Source: Bradyrhizobium diazoefficiens
GTDB lineage: Bacteria > Pseudomonadota > Alphaproteobacteria > Rhizobiales > Xanthobacteraceae
Direction: 5' to 3'
Length of the DNA stretch: 64,000 nucleotides
Assembly (NCBI RefSeq): GCF_018131185.1
Contig: NZ_JAFCJE010000005.1
Location: 372,001-436,000 of the forward strand
Part shown: in pieces, positions 51,936-60,879 of the stretch
Numbering within the stretch: the first letter of the stretch is position 1
Layout: each line of letters starts with the position of its first letter
Position numbers and translations under genes: made by a program
Notes under the pieces: generated by a model
What the model saw: the letters and a program-made list of their open reading frames with translations, nothing else
The model's database searches: none
Told to the model about the DNA's origin: nothing

Positions 51936-52135
51936 CCAGTCGACGAGCGTTCAAAATGGACTCTCCCGCCAACCCCGTAGCCGCGCGAAAGAGGATGAAC
52001 GCTTTATTAAAGCGAGAAGGTTAATTTGAGGTTGACCTTCCCGCCCCCAAACCAAGTCAGAATACAAACCTAACCGGTTGACTGTGGCAAAAAAACGCCC
52101 ATCGCCCGGGCCTAGGTGGACAATGGTTAACGTTA

Positions 52136-52164
52136 AGCGGCCCCGTCCATGGGACGGGGCCGCT
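52136..52164 (-). terminator. Hairpin after the L,D-transpeptidase gene
   Basis: Perfect 13-base arms at 52136-52148 and 52152-52164 with an ATG loop, GC-rich (GGCCCCGTCC/GGACGGGGCC). It sits 31 bases downstream of the transpeptidase stop. No T-run follows, so termination strength is uncertain. Confidence 0.65.
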
Positions 52165-52194
52165 GATTTCGTTGCAGAATTCGTCGAACGGAGC

Positions 52195-54366
52195 TTAGCG
52201 GGTAAACACCCGCTGCTGCTGGGTCCTGCGGCCGATCGGGGCCGGCGGGGTCGGGGCTCCGCCTCCGAACAGCCGCTCGAAGAAGTTCGGGCCGGACGAG
52301 CCGAAGCCACCGCCGTTGTTGGCCACCGCTACCCCTGACGGCAGCGTCGTCGCCGGGCGCGAATAGCTCGGCTGCGAGTGCGCCACGATGGCCTCGAGGT
52401 CCTTGCCGCGGTTGCCCTTCAGGATGTTGATCATGACCGCGTCGCGGCCATACACATCCTTGCGGAATTGCAGCTTGCCGGCGTCGTCCACGAAAGCGGT
52501 CTGATAGGTGATGTTGACCGGAATCGGCGTTGGGAATTTCAGGTCGATCTCGCTCTTGCCGTACATGCTGCGGATACGCTCCGGCGTGTACTTCTCGCTG
52601 GGCATCACGATGTTGAGCAGCACGGAGGCGTACTGATCCGGATTCTGCACGCGCATGCAGCCGTGGCTGAACGCGCGCTCTTCCTTGGCGAACAGGTGCT
52701 TGTCCGGCGTGTCGTGCTGATAGACCAGGAACTTGTTCGGGAAGTTGAAACGTATGCGGCCGAGCGCGTTGGCTTCGCCGGGCGGTTGCGAGATATGCAC
52801 CGAGCCGTCGCGGTTTTGCTCGAGCCTCAAGCCCATGCGCTGGAGCACGGTCGGGTCCTGCTGCAGCGCCGGCAGGTACTCGTTGTAGACGATCGACGGC
52901 GGCACGTTCCAGGTCGGGTTGACCGTGATGTACTTCATCGTCTCGGTGAGGAGCGGGGTGGCTTGCTTGCCCGGCTTTCCGGTGACGACGCGTGTGGTCC
53001 AGACCTGCTGTCCACGCTGCATCACCTTCAAGGTGAAATCGGGAATATTGAGGATGACATAGGCATCGCCGAGCGCGGGCGCGCCGAGGTCCCGCGGCAG
53101 CCAGCGCCAGCGCTCCATGTTCACCAGCACCACGTCGATCTGCTTGTCGCGCTTCGGGGTGTTGAGCGCCTTGACCGTCTTGTCGTCGAGGATACCGGTC
53201 GCCTTCATCTCGGCGCCGCTCTGGAACTTGCGCACGGCGTCGGCCACGGCCGCGTCGTAGCGGGTGTCGTTTGCGTTCTCGGTAATGCCGAGCTTGGCGC
53301 GCAGCTGCGGCACGCGCGGATCTTCCACGACGATCTCGGCCTGCTTCTTGCCGGCCGGGGTATATTTCAGCGCCGGACCGTCGGCGATCTCGATCACCGG
53401 GCCGTTGCCCTGGCCGCGCAGCTCGGCGAGCTTGGCCTTCAGCTCCTTGTAGAGCTTATGCGGCGGGTTGTAGCTGTCGAGCGCCGCGGAGGCATCCGCC
53501 GCGGTCGTGACCTTGGCGAGCACCTCGTTCGGATCGACCGGATGCTCGGGATAGAGGATGTCGCCGCTGGCCTGTGACCAGTGCATGCGGCCGCTCTGGG
53601 CGTGGCGCGCATAGTCGAACATGCTGGCGGTGAGCTTCAGCTCGGCGTCGGCGAGCGTATCGGGCGTCGTGGCGCTGGCGAAATCCGGCACCGCATAGTC
53701 GGCAGGGTTGAGACCGTCGGAGGCCGCGTCCTTCAGCCGCGCGATGACGCCCTTGGCCGCGGCGGTCAGGCTGCCGCCTTGCGTCCAGACCGGCGCGAAG
53801 TCGCGTGCGCCATAAAACTTCTCGATCGCCGCGCGCTCGTTCTTGCGGTCGAAATAGCGCGACGTCTTGGCGCCGATGATGTCCTTGAGCTTGTCGGCGA
53901 CCGGCTGGTCGGCGGCGGGAACGTTGCTTGCGGCCTTGACCGGCTCGGCGGCCGGCGCCGCAGGAGCGACGGGCGGGGCGGTTGCGGTGTCAGCCTTGGC
54001 AGGTTCAGATTTGGCGGGCTCGGTTTTTGCGGACTCGCTCTTGGGCGCCTCGGTGGCAGGCGAGGTCGCGATGTCGGCAGGCTTGGTCTCGACCTTGTCG
54101 GGCGCCGGTGCGGCTGCGGCCTTCGCGGGTTCCCTGGCCGAGTCCTGAAGCGTCGCGGTGGTGTCGAGCTTGACGTCGGAGGCGGTCGGCGGCGGGACGT
54201 TGGCGGGCTCGGGACGCGGGATTGCGGCTTCGATCGCGAGCTCGGCAGCGCTGCTGCGCGCCTGATCCTGCGCCAGGGCCGAGCTGGCCGACACCGTGAG
54301 GAAGGTTGCCGCGACCGTCATCAAGACACGGTCAAAGCCCGCACGGTGGTTCAAACAGTCACGCAT
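52195..54366 (-). CDS. Periplasmic L,D-transpeptidase (YcbB/LdtD type)
   Basis: A 723-residue murein L,D-transpeptidase. After a signal peptide (ending SALAQ near residue 32) comes a Pro/Ala/Lys-rich region to about 150. A scaffold domain with peptidoglycan-binding repeat (TRYDAAVADAVRKFQSGAEMKATGILDD) follows, then the YkuD catalytic domain. The active-site motif SHGCMRVQNP is near residue 565. These enzymes form mDAP-mDAP crosslinks and can attach outer-membrane proteins. The start at 54366 fits the signal. The DUF882 peptidase downstream may cut the same bonds. Large, single-gene unit with a hairpin after it. Confidence 0.93.
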   Translation of the reverse strand: MRDCLNHRAGFDRVLMTVAATFLTVSASSALAQDQARSSAAELAIEAAIPRPEPANVPPPTASDVKLDTTATLQDSAREPAKAAAAPAPDKVETKPADIATSPATEAPKSESAKTEPAKSEPAKADTATAPPVAPAAPAAEPVKAASNVPAADQPVADKLKDIIGAKTSRYFDRKNERAAIEKFYGARDFAPVWTQGGSLTAAAKGVIARLKDAASDGLNPADYAVPDFASATTPDTLADAELKLTASMFDYARHAQSGRMHWSQASGDILYPEHPVDPNEVLAKVTTAADASAALDSYNPPHKLYKELKAKLAELRGQGNGPVIEIADGPALKYTPAGKKQAEIVVEDPRVPQLRAKLGITENANDTRYDAAVADAVRKFQSGAEMKATGILDDKTVKALNTPKRDKQIDVVLVNMERWRWLPRDLGAPALGDAYVILNIPDFTLKVMQRGQQVWTTRVVTGKPGKQATPLLTETMKYITVNPTWNVPPSIVYNEYLPALQQDPTVLQRMGLRLEQNRDGSVHISQPPGEANALGRIRFNFPNKFLVYQHDTPDKHLFAKEERAFSHGCMRVQNPDQYASVLLNIVMPSEKYTPERIRSMYGKSEIDLKFPTPIPVNITYQTAFVDDAGKLQFRKDVYGRDAVMINILKGNRGKDLEAIVAHSQPSYSRPATTLPSGVAVANNGGGFGSSGPNFFERLFGGGAPTPPAPIGRRTQQQRVFTR

Positions 54367-54713
54367 TGTGTCGCACCCCTCGGGTGAACTGTCCCTCGTG
54401 GAACAGCTTCGTTTTTCGCCTATGAGTTTCGGCTAAATCGCGCCGGCCTCTCGAAAGTTGCACGCCTGCACGCAACGATTCATACGCAGACGATATACAG
54501 GCCCCGGATTTGCAGCCAGCGCTAACCGGGACAACTCACGCCAAACTGACTTCAAGGGCGCCTCTTGGCAACGGATTGTGCGCTTGTCCCACGCGCTTTT
54601 CCCTGTGTCTGTCACTTCCAAGTCACGGTTCAGGGCGCAGTCGAATTCTATCGTCTTGCGAACGGCTTACTGCCGGTCTCGCATCGCCCCGCGAACCTCC
54701 GTTCGCATGAGGC
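54367..54713. other. Intergenic region between two minus-strand genes
   Basis: 347 bases that should hold the promoter of the transpeptidase and the 3' end of the response-regulator transcript. No hairpin with a T-run, RNA gene, repeat or coding frame of credit was seen. Confidence 0.4.
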
Positions 54714-56210
54714 TCAGTGCGTCTCTTCACCGCTTTTGCCGCCATGCCCGGGAACCCCGGCCTCGTCGAGTTTGCGATAGAGGGTGGACCGGCCGATTCT
54801 GAGGCGGCGGGCCACCTCGGACATCTGGCCGCGATAATGCGAGATCGCGAAGCGGATGATCTCGTTCTCCATGTCCTCGAGTGCGCGGACATCGCCGGTC
54901 GGGGTCAGCATGGCAAGAGTTCCCGCGGCCGGGAGCGGCGCGATGGGTATTTCATTCCCCGATACCATTGAAGGGGTCGCCGCCGGCTCGAGCATCAGCG
55001 GAGCGGTCGGAATCTCGGTTGCGGGATGCGGCTGCGATGCCAGCAGAGGGAAGTCGCCAAGACCGAGCTGATCGCCCTCGCTCATCACCACCGCACGGTA
55101 GACGGCGTTTTCGAGCTGGCGGATGTTGCCGGGCCAGTCGAGTTGGGCGAGATGTGCCATGGCCTCGCCGCTGATGCCGGTGATCTGGCGGTTCTCTTCG
55201 GCGGCAAAGCGCGCCAGGAAATGCCGGAGCAGATGCGGGACGTCCTCGCGCCGGGCCCGGAGCGAGGGGATCGTCAGCGGCAGCACGTGCAGGCGATAGA
55301 ACAGGTCTTCGCGGAAGTGTCCCTGTTTCACCCGCTCCAGCAGCCGGCGATTGGTCGCCGAGACGATGCGGACGTCGACCTTGACAGGCTTGCGGCCGCC
55401 GACGGCCTCGACCGCGCCTTCCTGGAGCGCGCGCAGCAGCTTGACCTGCGCAGTCAGCGGCAGCTCGCTGACCTCGTCCAGAAACAGCGTGCCGCCATGA
55501 GCTTCGACGAATTTGCCCATGTGCCGCTCGGTGGCGCCGGTGAAAGCCCCCTTTTCGTGGCCGAACAGAATGGACTCGACGAGGTTGTCGGGGATCGCGC
55601 CGCAATTGACCGCGACGAACGGCTTTGCCTTGCGCTCGCCGCTGCCATGGATGGCGCGCGCGAACAGCTCCTTGCCGACGCCGGACTCGCCTTCGATCAG
55701 AACGGGAATCGCGGAGTTCGCCGCCTTCTGCGCGGCGCGCATCACGCCGGCCATCGCTTCGGAGCGGGTGATGATGTCCGAGAAGGTCAGCCGGCCCTCG
55801 CGGCTGTGCCGGATGCGCTGCAATTCGCCCTTGAGCGCGGAGGCGTTGAGCGCATTGCGCAAGGAGACCTGGAGCCGTTCCACACCGACCGGCTTGACCA
55901 CGAAATCGGCCGCACCGGCGCGCATCGCCGAAATCACGTTGTCGATGCCGCCATGGGCGGTCTGCACGATGACGGGGACGCTGAGGCCGGCGTCACGGAT
56001 CTTCGCCAGCACGCCCATGCCGTCGAGGCCGGGCATCACGAGATCGAGGATGACGGCATCGATCGGCGCTGCATCGGGGGCGGTGAGGGCGGCGATCGCG
56101 GCGTCGCCGGAATCCACGACGACCGTCTCATAGCCGCATTTCTGCACCATGTTCTCGACCAGCCGGCGAGCTACGGCGTCGTCGTCGGCGATCAAAATAC
56201 TGGCAGCCAT
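54714..56210 (-). CDS. Sigma-54-dependent response regulator (NtrC family)
   Basis: A 498-residue regulator. The receiver domain (about 1-120) has DD at residues 9-10 and the phosphoacceptor in ILDLVMPG near residue 57. The AAA+ core has Walker A GESGVGKE, the sigma-54-contact GAFTGA loop and the GTLFLDEVSEL block, then a Fis-type HTH at the end (MSEVARRLRIGRSTLYRKLDEAGV). It activates sigma-54 promoters when phosphorylated. No histidine kinase gene is adjacent, so it is an orphan. Targets unknown. The start has ATG and a PAS-free standard layout. Confidence 0.94.
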   Translation of the reverse strand: MAASILIADDDAVARRLVENMVQKCGYETVVVDSGDAAIAALTAPDAAPIDAVILDLVMPGLDGMGVLAKIRDAGLSVPVIVQTAHGGIDNVISAMRAGAADFVVKPVGVERLQVSLRNALNASALKGELQRIRHSREGRLTFSDIITRSEAMAGVMRAAQKAANSAIPVLIEGESGVGKELFARAIHGSGERKAKPFVAVNCGAIPDNLVESILFGHEKGAFTGATERHMGKFVEAHGGTLFLDEVSELPLTAQVKLLRALQEGAVEAVGGRKPVKVDVRIVSATNRRLLERVKQGHFREDLFYRLHVLPLTIPSLRARREDVPHLLRHFLARFAAEENRQITGISGEAMAHLAQLDWPGNIRQLENAVYRAVVMSEGDQLGLGDFPLLASQPHPATEIPTAPLMLEPAATPSMVSGNEIPIAPLPAAGTLAMLTPTGDVRALEDMENEIIRFAISHYRGQMSEVARRLRIGRSTLYRKLDEAGVPGHGGKSGEETH

Positions 56211-56337
56211 GGTGTTCCCCGCACGCTACTACTATCTGTCTCGAATCGGGGCACTCTGGCCGAAGCCGATTAACGCACTCTTAAACCTTGATGCCCCAGC
56301 CCGCCGTCGCGATTGTTGAACACAGGTTTCCCACACA

Positions 56338-58275
56338 ATGACTTCGCGCTCCAAGAACGCTCTTGAAAAGCACGCTCTTCGCAAGCCTGCCGCTAAAGCA
56401 TCCGCCGTCAAGAAATCTGCCGCCAAGAAAACTCCAGCCAAGGCAAAGTCCTCCAAAACGTCACTCGCCAGATCTTCGTCGGCAAAGCCTGCGAGCAAGA
56501 CCGGCAAGCTTCCGGAGTGGAACCTGGCTGATCTTTATTCCGGGATCGATGCGCCGGAAGTGGCGCGCGATCTCGAAAAGATGGATGCCGACTGTGTCGC
56601 GTTCGAGACCGACTACAAGGGCAAGCTGGCGACAGGGACAGCAAACGAAGATGGCGGAAAATGGCTCGCGGAGGCGGTGCGACGCTATGAGGCGATCGAC
56701 GATCTCGCCGGCCGTCTCGGCTCCTATGCCGGCCTCATCCATGCCGGTGACAGCGTGGACCCCAAGATTTCAAAGTTTTACGGGGATGTCTCCGAGCGGC
56801 TGACGGCCGCGTCCACGCATCTGTTGTTCTTCGCGCTCGAGCTCAATCGCGTCGATGACGATATTTTGAACCACGCGATGCAAACGCCCGAGCTCGCGTA
56901 CTACCGTCCGTGGATCGAGGATCTCCGCAAGGAGAAGCCGTATCAGCTCGACGACAAGCTAGAGCAGCTCTTCCTGGAGAAGGCGCAGACCGGCTATTCC
57001 GCCTTCAACCGGCTGTTCGACCAGACCATCTCCAGCCTGCGCTTCAAGGTCGGGTCCAAGGAGCTGGCGATCGAGCCGACGCTCAATCTGTTGCAGGACC
57101 GCGACGGTGCCAAGCGCAAGGCCGCAGCGGAGGCGCTGGCCAAGACCTTCAAGGCCAATGAGCGTACCTTTGCGCTGATCACCAATACGCTCGCCAAGGA
57201 CAAGGACATCTCCGACCGCTGGCGCGGCTTCAAGGACGTCGCGGATTCCCGCCATCTGAACAACCGCGTCGAACGCGAGGTGGTGGATGCGCTGGTCGCT
57301 TCCGTGCGCGCGGCCTATCCAAAGCTGTCGCATCGCTATTACGCGCTCAAGGCGAAGTGGTTCGGTAAGAAGCGGCTCGCATACTGGGACCGCAACGCGC
57401 CGCTGCCCTTTGCCGCGACCGACATCATCGGCTGGCCCGATGCACGCAACATGGTGCTGACGGCCTACCGCGGCTTCTCGCCCAGGATGGCCGACATTGC
57501 CGAGCGTTTCTTCACCGATCGCTGGATCGACGCGCCGGTGCGCCCGGGCAAGGTGCCGGGCGCTTTCTCGCATCCGACCACGCCGTCGGCGCACCCTTAT
57601 GTGCTGATGAACTACCAGGGCAAGCCGCGCGACGTGATGACGCTCGCCCATGAGCTCGGCCATGGCGTGCATCAGGTGCTGGCGGCGAAGAACGGCGCGC
57701 TGATGGCGCCGACGCCGCTGACGCTGGCCGAGACCGCGAGCGTGTTCGGGGAGATGCTGACCTTCCGGCGGCTGCTCGCGCAGACCAAGAGCGCCAAGCA
57801 GCGCCAGGCGCTGCTGGCCGGCAAGGTCGAGGACATGATCAACACCGTGGTGCGCCAGATCGCGTTCTATTCGTTCGAGCGCGCGGTCCACACCGAGCGC
57901 AAGAACGGCGAGCTCACCGCGACGCGGCTCGGCGAGATCTGGCTGTCGGTGCAGGGCGAGAGCCTGGGGCCGGCCATCGAGATCAAGGCAGGCTACGAGA
58001 ACTACTGGATGTACATCCCGCACTTCATCCATTCGCCGTTCTACGTCTACGCCTATGCCTTCGGCGATTGCCTGGTGAACTCGCTCTATGCGGTCTACGA
58101 GAACGCGGCCGAGGGTTTTGCCGAGCGCTATCTCGACATGCTCGCGGCCGGCGGCACCAAGCATTATTCCGAGCTGCTGCGCCCGTTCGGATTGGATGCC
58201 AAGGACCCTAAGTTCTGGGACGGCGGGCTCAGCGTCATCGCGGGGATGATCGACGAGCTGGAGGCGATGGGCTGA
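56338..58275 (+). CDS. pepF: Oligoendopeptidase F (M3B peptidase) with basic N-terminal extension
   Basis: A 645-residue zinc oligopeptidase. The HELGHGVH motif (HExxH) near residue 437, with the downstream Glu in TLAETASVFGEML as third ligand, marks the M3 catalytic core. The family degrades small peptides in the cytosol. The first 55 residues are a Lys/Ala/Ser-rich tail with repeats of the form KKSAAKKTPAK, as in histone H1-like and polybasic tails, not usual in PepF. The ATG at 56338 is supported by in-frame continuity. It is divergent from the response regulator. Confidence 0.92.
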   Translation: MTSRSKNALEKHALRKPAAKASAVKKSAAKKTPAKAKSSKTSLARSSSAKPASKTGKLPEWNLADLYSGIDAPEVARDLEKMDADCVAFETDYKGKLATGTANEDGGKWLAEAVRRYEAIDDLAGRLGSYAGLIHAGDSVDPKISKFYGDVSERLTAASTHLLFFALELNRVDDDILNHAMQTPELAYYRPWIEDLRKEKPYQLDDKLEQLFLEKAQTGYSAFNRLFDQTISSLRFKVGSKELAIEPTLNLLQDRDGAKRKAAAEALAKTFKANERTFALITNTLAKDKDISDRWRGFKDVADSRHLNNRVEREVVDALVASVRAAYPKLSHRYYALKAKWFGKKRLAYWDRNAPLPFAATDIIGWPDARNMVLTAYRGFSPRMADIAERFFTDRWIDAPVRPGKVPGAFSHPTTPSAHPYVLMNYQGKPRDVMTLAHELGHGVHQVLAAKNGALMAPTPLTLAETASVFGEMLTFRRLLAQTKSAKQRQALLAGKVEDMINTVVRQIAFYSFERAVHTERKNGELTATRLGEIWLSVQGESLGPAIEIKAGYENYWMYIPHFIHSPFYVYAYAFGDCLVNSLYAVYENAAEGFAERYLDMLAAGGTKHYSELLRPFGLDAKDPKFWDGGLSVIAGMIDELEAMG

Positions 58276-58327
58276 GGGGAGCCGGGCGACGTCCGTAAAA
58301 CATCTGTTCAACCGGCCGTTTGTCTAT

Positions 58328-58345
58328 GTTATACATATGTATAAC
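58328..58345. promoter_or_regulatory. Perfect 18-bp palindrome at the toxin-antitoxin promoter
   Basis: GTTATACATATGTATAAC is an exact 18-base palindrome. It overlaps -10-like TATACA/TATAAC sequence immediately ahead of the antitoxin start. Toxin-antitoxin operons are usually repressed by the antitoxin (or the complex) at such a site. Confidence 0.8.
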
Positions 58346-58352
58346 GCGGTAG

Positions 58353-58586
58353 ATGTCGGCCATGAAAATCGAGATCAAGAAGATCGGCAATTCGGACGGG
58401 CTATTGCTGCCTCGTGAATTGATGCAACGGCTCGATCTCAAGCGCGGGCAGCAATTGCACATCGTGGAATTACCCGGCGGTGGTTTCCAGCTGTTGCCTT
58501 ACGATCCCGACTTCGGGCGGACAATGGAAATTGCCGACGAGCTGATGGACAAGTATCGCGACACGCTCGCCGCGCTTGCAAAATAG
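58353..58586 (+). CDS. AbrB/MazE-type antitoxin
   Basis: A 77-residue antitoxin. The swapped-hairpin SpoVT/AbrB DNA-binding domain is in the first 50 residues (IEIKKIGNSDGLLLPRELMQRLDLKRGQQLHIVE), followed by a C-terminal segment expected to bind the toxin. It overlaps no other gene and sits seven bases after a perfect palindrome. A second in-frame ATG at 58362 gives a MKIEIKK start common in MazE-like proteins; choice is uncertain. The Doc-type toxin starts 13 bases after its stop. Confidence 0.9.
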   Translation: MSAMKIEIKKIGNSDGLLLPRELMQRLDLKRGQQLHIVELPGGGFQLLPYDPDFGRTMEIADELMDKYRDTLAALAK

Positions 58587-58598
58587 CCGGCTGCGCGC

Positions 58599-58994
58599 AT
58601 GAGCGATCTTCAGGGCCCGCTCTGGATCGCTTACGAGCAGGCCGTCGCAATTCATGGCCGGCAACTTCGCCGTTTTGGCGGGGCGCCAGGATTGCGCGAC
58701 GAGGGCATGCTACGCTCGGCGCTGGCGTGGCCGGTCAACAAATGGCGCTATGAACAGGCGTCGATCGACGAACTCGCTGCCGCATACGCATTCGGTCTTG
58801 CGAAAAATCATGCATTCGTCGACGGAAACAGGCGCATCGCTTTCATGGCGATGATGGTCTTTCTGCACAAGAACGGCGCTGCCTTTAGTCCCGATCCAGC
58901 GGAAGCGGCCACGATTATCCTGTCCCTTGCCGCCGGCGAAGTCAGCGAGGAAAGCCTCGCGCGCTGGATCCGGGACAATTGGAATTCCAAATGA
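58599..58994 (+). CDS. Doc-type (Fic superfamily) toxin
   Basis: A 131-residue toxin of the death-on-curing group. The Fic/Doc motif appears as HAFVDGNRRIAFMAMMVFL (HxFxxGNRR), with Arg where Doc of phage P1 has Lys in NKR. Doc phosphorylates elongation factor Tu and stops translation; other Fic proteins AMPylate targets. Both are possible and the actual chemistry is undetermined. The pair with an AbrB-type antitoxin is a known arrangement. Same strand, 13 bases after the antitoxin gene. Confidence 0.92.
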   Translation: MSDLQGPLWIAYEQAVAIHGRQLRRFGGAPGLRDEGMLRSALAWPVNKWRYEQASIDELAAAYAFGLAKNHAFVDGNRRIAFMAMMVFLHKNGAAFSPDPAEAATIILSLAAGEVSEESLARWIRDNWNSK

Positions 58995-59091
58995 CCCGAT
59001 TTGCGGGAAAACCGCGTCCAGGTGCCGTTGCCCTGCCCGAAGCTTTGCGGTATCCCAGCCCAAGAATTCGACTTTAGACTGGGGACAATAC

Positions 59092-59244
59092 ATGGCTGAC
59101 CATAGCGAAGTGGCGTACACCACCGCCGACGGCAACGATTACGTTGCCCACGAGCAGACCTATGAGGGCTTCATCAAGCTGGTGAAGTACGGCACGGCCT
59201 CGGTCGCGCTCATCGTCATTCTGATGGCGATCTTCCTGACCTGA
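59092..59244 (+). CDS. aa3-type cytochrome c oxidase subunit IV
   Basis: A 50-residue single-helix membrane protein: a hydrophilic N-terminus with DYVAHEQTYEGFIKLVKYG then a helix SVALIVILMAIFLT. It matches the small subunit IV of alphaproteobacterial aa3 oxidases (COX_IV_bact). The other oxidase genes are elsewhere, as in most relatives. It sits just upstream of the pnt operon. The start at 59092 has GGGGACAATAC upstream. Confidence 0.93.
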   Translation: MADHSEVAYTTADGNDYVAHEQTYEGFIKLVKYGTASVALIVILMAIFLT

Positions 59245-59383
59245 ACTGTCGGCAGGCTGCACACGCCAGCGGCAGCCACTGCCCAGAATATTTGCATCTA
59301 AGCCGGTCCCAAAACCGGTATCGAACGCTGCGGGAGTAACGCTTAGTTTTGCGCGCGCGCTGTCCCGCGCCGCCGGAGGGCCT

Positions 59384-60511
59384 ATGAAGATCGCCGTTGC
59401 CAAGGAAATCGATCCGTCGGAGCCGCGGGTCGCCGCTTCGCCTGATACGGTGAAGAAGTTTAAGGCGTTGGGCGCCGAGATTGCCGTCGAGCCGGGCGCC
59501 GGCATCAAATCGGGCCTGCCGGATTCCGAATTCACCGCCGTAGGCGCCACCGTCAGCGCGGACGCGCTGAAAGACGCCGACATCATCATCAAGGTGAAGC
59601 GCCCCGAGGCCTCGGAGCTGTCGCAGTACAAGCGCGGCGCGCTCGTTATCGCCATCATGGATCCCTACGGCAACGAGGCCGCGCTGAAGACGATCGCCGA
59701 TGCCGGTGTCTCCGCCTTCGCGATGGAGCTGATGCCGCGCATCACGCGCGCGCAGGTGATGGACGTGCTGTCTTCGCAGGCGAACCTTGCCGGTTACCGC
59801 GCCGTGATCGAGGGCGCCGAGGCCTTCGGCCGCGCCTTCCCGATGATGATGACGGCGGCCGGCACCGTGCCTGCGGCCAAGGTGTTCGTGATGGGTGTCG
59901 GCGTCGCCGGCCTCCAGGCCATCGCGACCGCGCGCCGCCTCGGCGCCGTCGTGACCGCGACCGACGTGCGGCCTGCGACGAAGGAACAGGTCGAATCGCT
60001 CGGCGCAAAATTCCTCGCCGTCGAGGACGAGGAGTTCAAGAACGCCCAGACCGCCGGCGGCTACGCCAAGGAGATGTCCAAGGAGTATCAGGCCAAGCAG
60101 GCTGCGCTCACCGCCGAGCACATCAAGAAGCAGGACATCGTGATCACCACCGCGCTGATCCCGGGCCGGCCGGCGCCGAAGCTGGTCAGCGCCGAGATGG
60201 TCAAGTCGATGAAGCCGGGCTCGGTGCTGGTCGACCTCGCCGTCGAGCGCGGCGGCAATGTCGAAGGCGCGAAGCCGGGCGAGGTCGTCGATCTCGATGG
60301 CATCAAGATCGTCGGCTACACCAATGTCGCCGGTCGCGTCGCGGCCTCGGCCTCCAGCCTATATGCGCGCAATTTGTTCTCCTTCATCGAGACCATGGTC
60401 GACAAGACAGAGAAGAAGCTCGCCGTCAATTGGGACGACGAGCTGGTCAAGGCGACCGCGCTCACGAAAGACGGCGCCGTCATCCACCCGAACTTCCAGC
60501 CGAAGGCATAA
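59384..60511 (+). CDS. pntAA: NAD(P) transhydrogenase subunit alpha, part 1 (PntAA)
   Basis: A 375-residue soluble NAD(H)-binding domain (dI). MKIAVAKEIDPSEPRVAASPDTVKKF opens the protein, YGNEAALK and TRAQVMDVLSSQANLAGYRAVIEGAEAFG are conserved segments, and MGVGVAGLQAIATARRLGAVVTATD is the nucleotide-binding turn. With PntAB and PntB it forms the proton-pumping transhydrogenase that makes NADPH. The gene order is the three-gene form seen in Rhodospirillum rubrum and relatives. A GCCGGAGGGCC leader precedes the ATG. Confidence 0.97.
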   Translation: MKIAVAKEIDPSEPRVAASPDTVKKFKALGAEIAVEPGAGIKSGLPDSEFTAVGATVSADALKDADIIIKVKRPEASELSQYKRGALVIAIMDPYGNEAALKTIADAGVSAFAMELMPRITRAQVMDVLSSQANLAGYRAVIEGAEAFGRAFPMMMTAAGTVPAAKVFVMGVGVAGLQAIATARRLGAVVTATDVRPATKEQVESLGAKFLAVEDEEFKNAQTAGGYAKEMSKEYQAKQAALTAEHIKKQDIVITTALIPGRPAPKLVSAEMVKSMKPGSVLVDLAVERGGNVEGAKPGEVVDLDGIKIVGYTNVAGRVAASASSLYARNLFSFIETMVDKTEKKLAVNWDDELVKATALTKDGAVIHPNFQPKA

Positions 60512-60523
60512 GGAGAGATCGCC

Positions 60524-60841
60524 ATGGAGCATGTTGCACAGGTCGTCGACCCCTTCGTCTTCCGGCTGTCGATCTTCGTCCTCGCCGTCTTCGTCGGTTA
60601 TTTCGTGGTGTGGTCGGTGACGCCGGCGCTGCACACCCCGCTGATGAGCGTGACCAACGCGATCTCCTCGGTGATCGTGGTCGGTGCGCTGCTCGCGGTC
60701 GGCGTCGGCATGGTTTCGAGCGGCTCGGGCTGGGCGCGCGGCTTCGGTTTCGTCGCGCTCATCTTCGCCTGCGTGAACATTTTTGGCGGCTTCCTTGTCA
60801 CCCAGCGCATGCTGGCGATGTACAAGAAGAAAGCCAAGTAA
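60524..60841 (+). CDS. pntAB: NAD(P) transhydrogenase subunit alpha, part 2 (PntAB)
   Basis: A 105-residue membrane subunit with three helices (about residues 10-35, 45-65 and 70-95). LSIFVLAVFVGYFVVWSVTPALHTPLMSVTNAISSVIVVGAL matches the family, with a conserved TPALHTPLM loop. It contributes to the proton channel of transhydrogenase. ATG at 60524 has an AAGGAGAG site directly upstream; it lies 12 bases after pntAA and 38 bases before pntB. Confidence 0.97.
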   Translation: MEHVAQVVDPFVFRLSIFVLAVFVGYFVVWSVTPALHTPLMSVTNAISSVIVVGALLAVGVGMVSSGSGWARGFGFVALIFACVNIFGGFLVTQRMLAMYKKKAK

Positions 60842-60879
60842 GCGGCCACCTCGGGCTGATGGGATAATGGGGACCTGAG

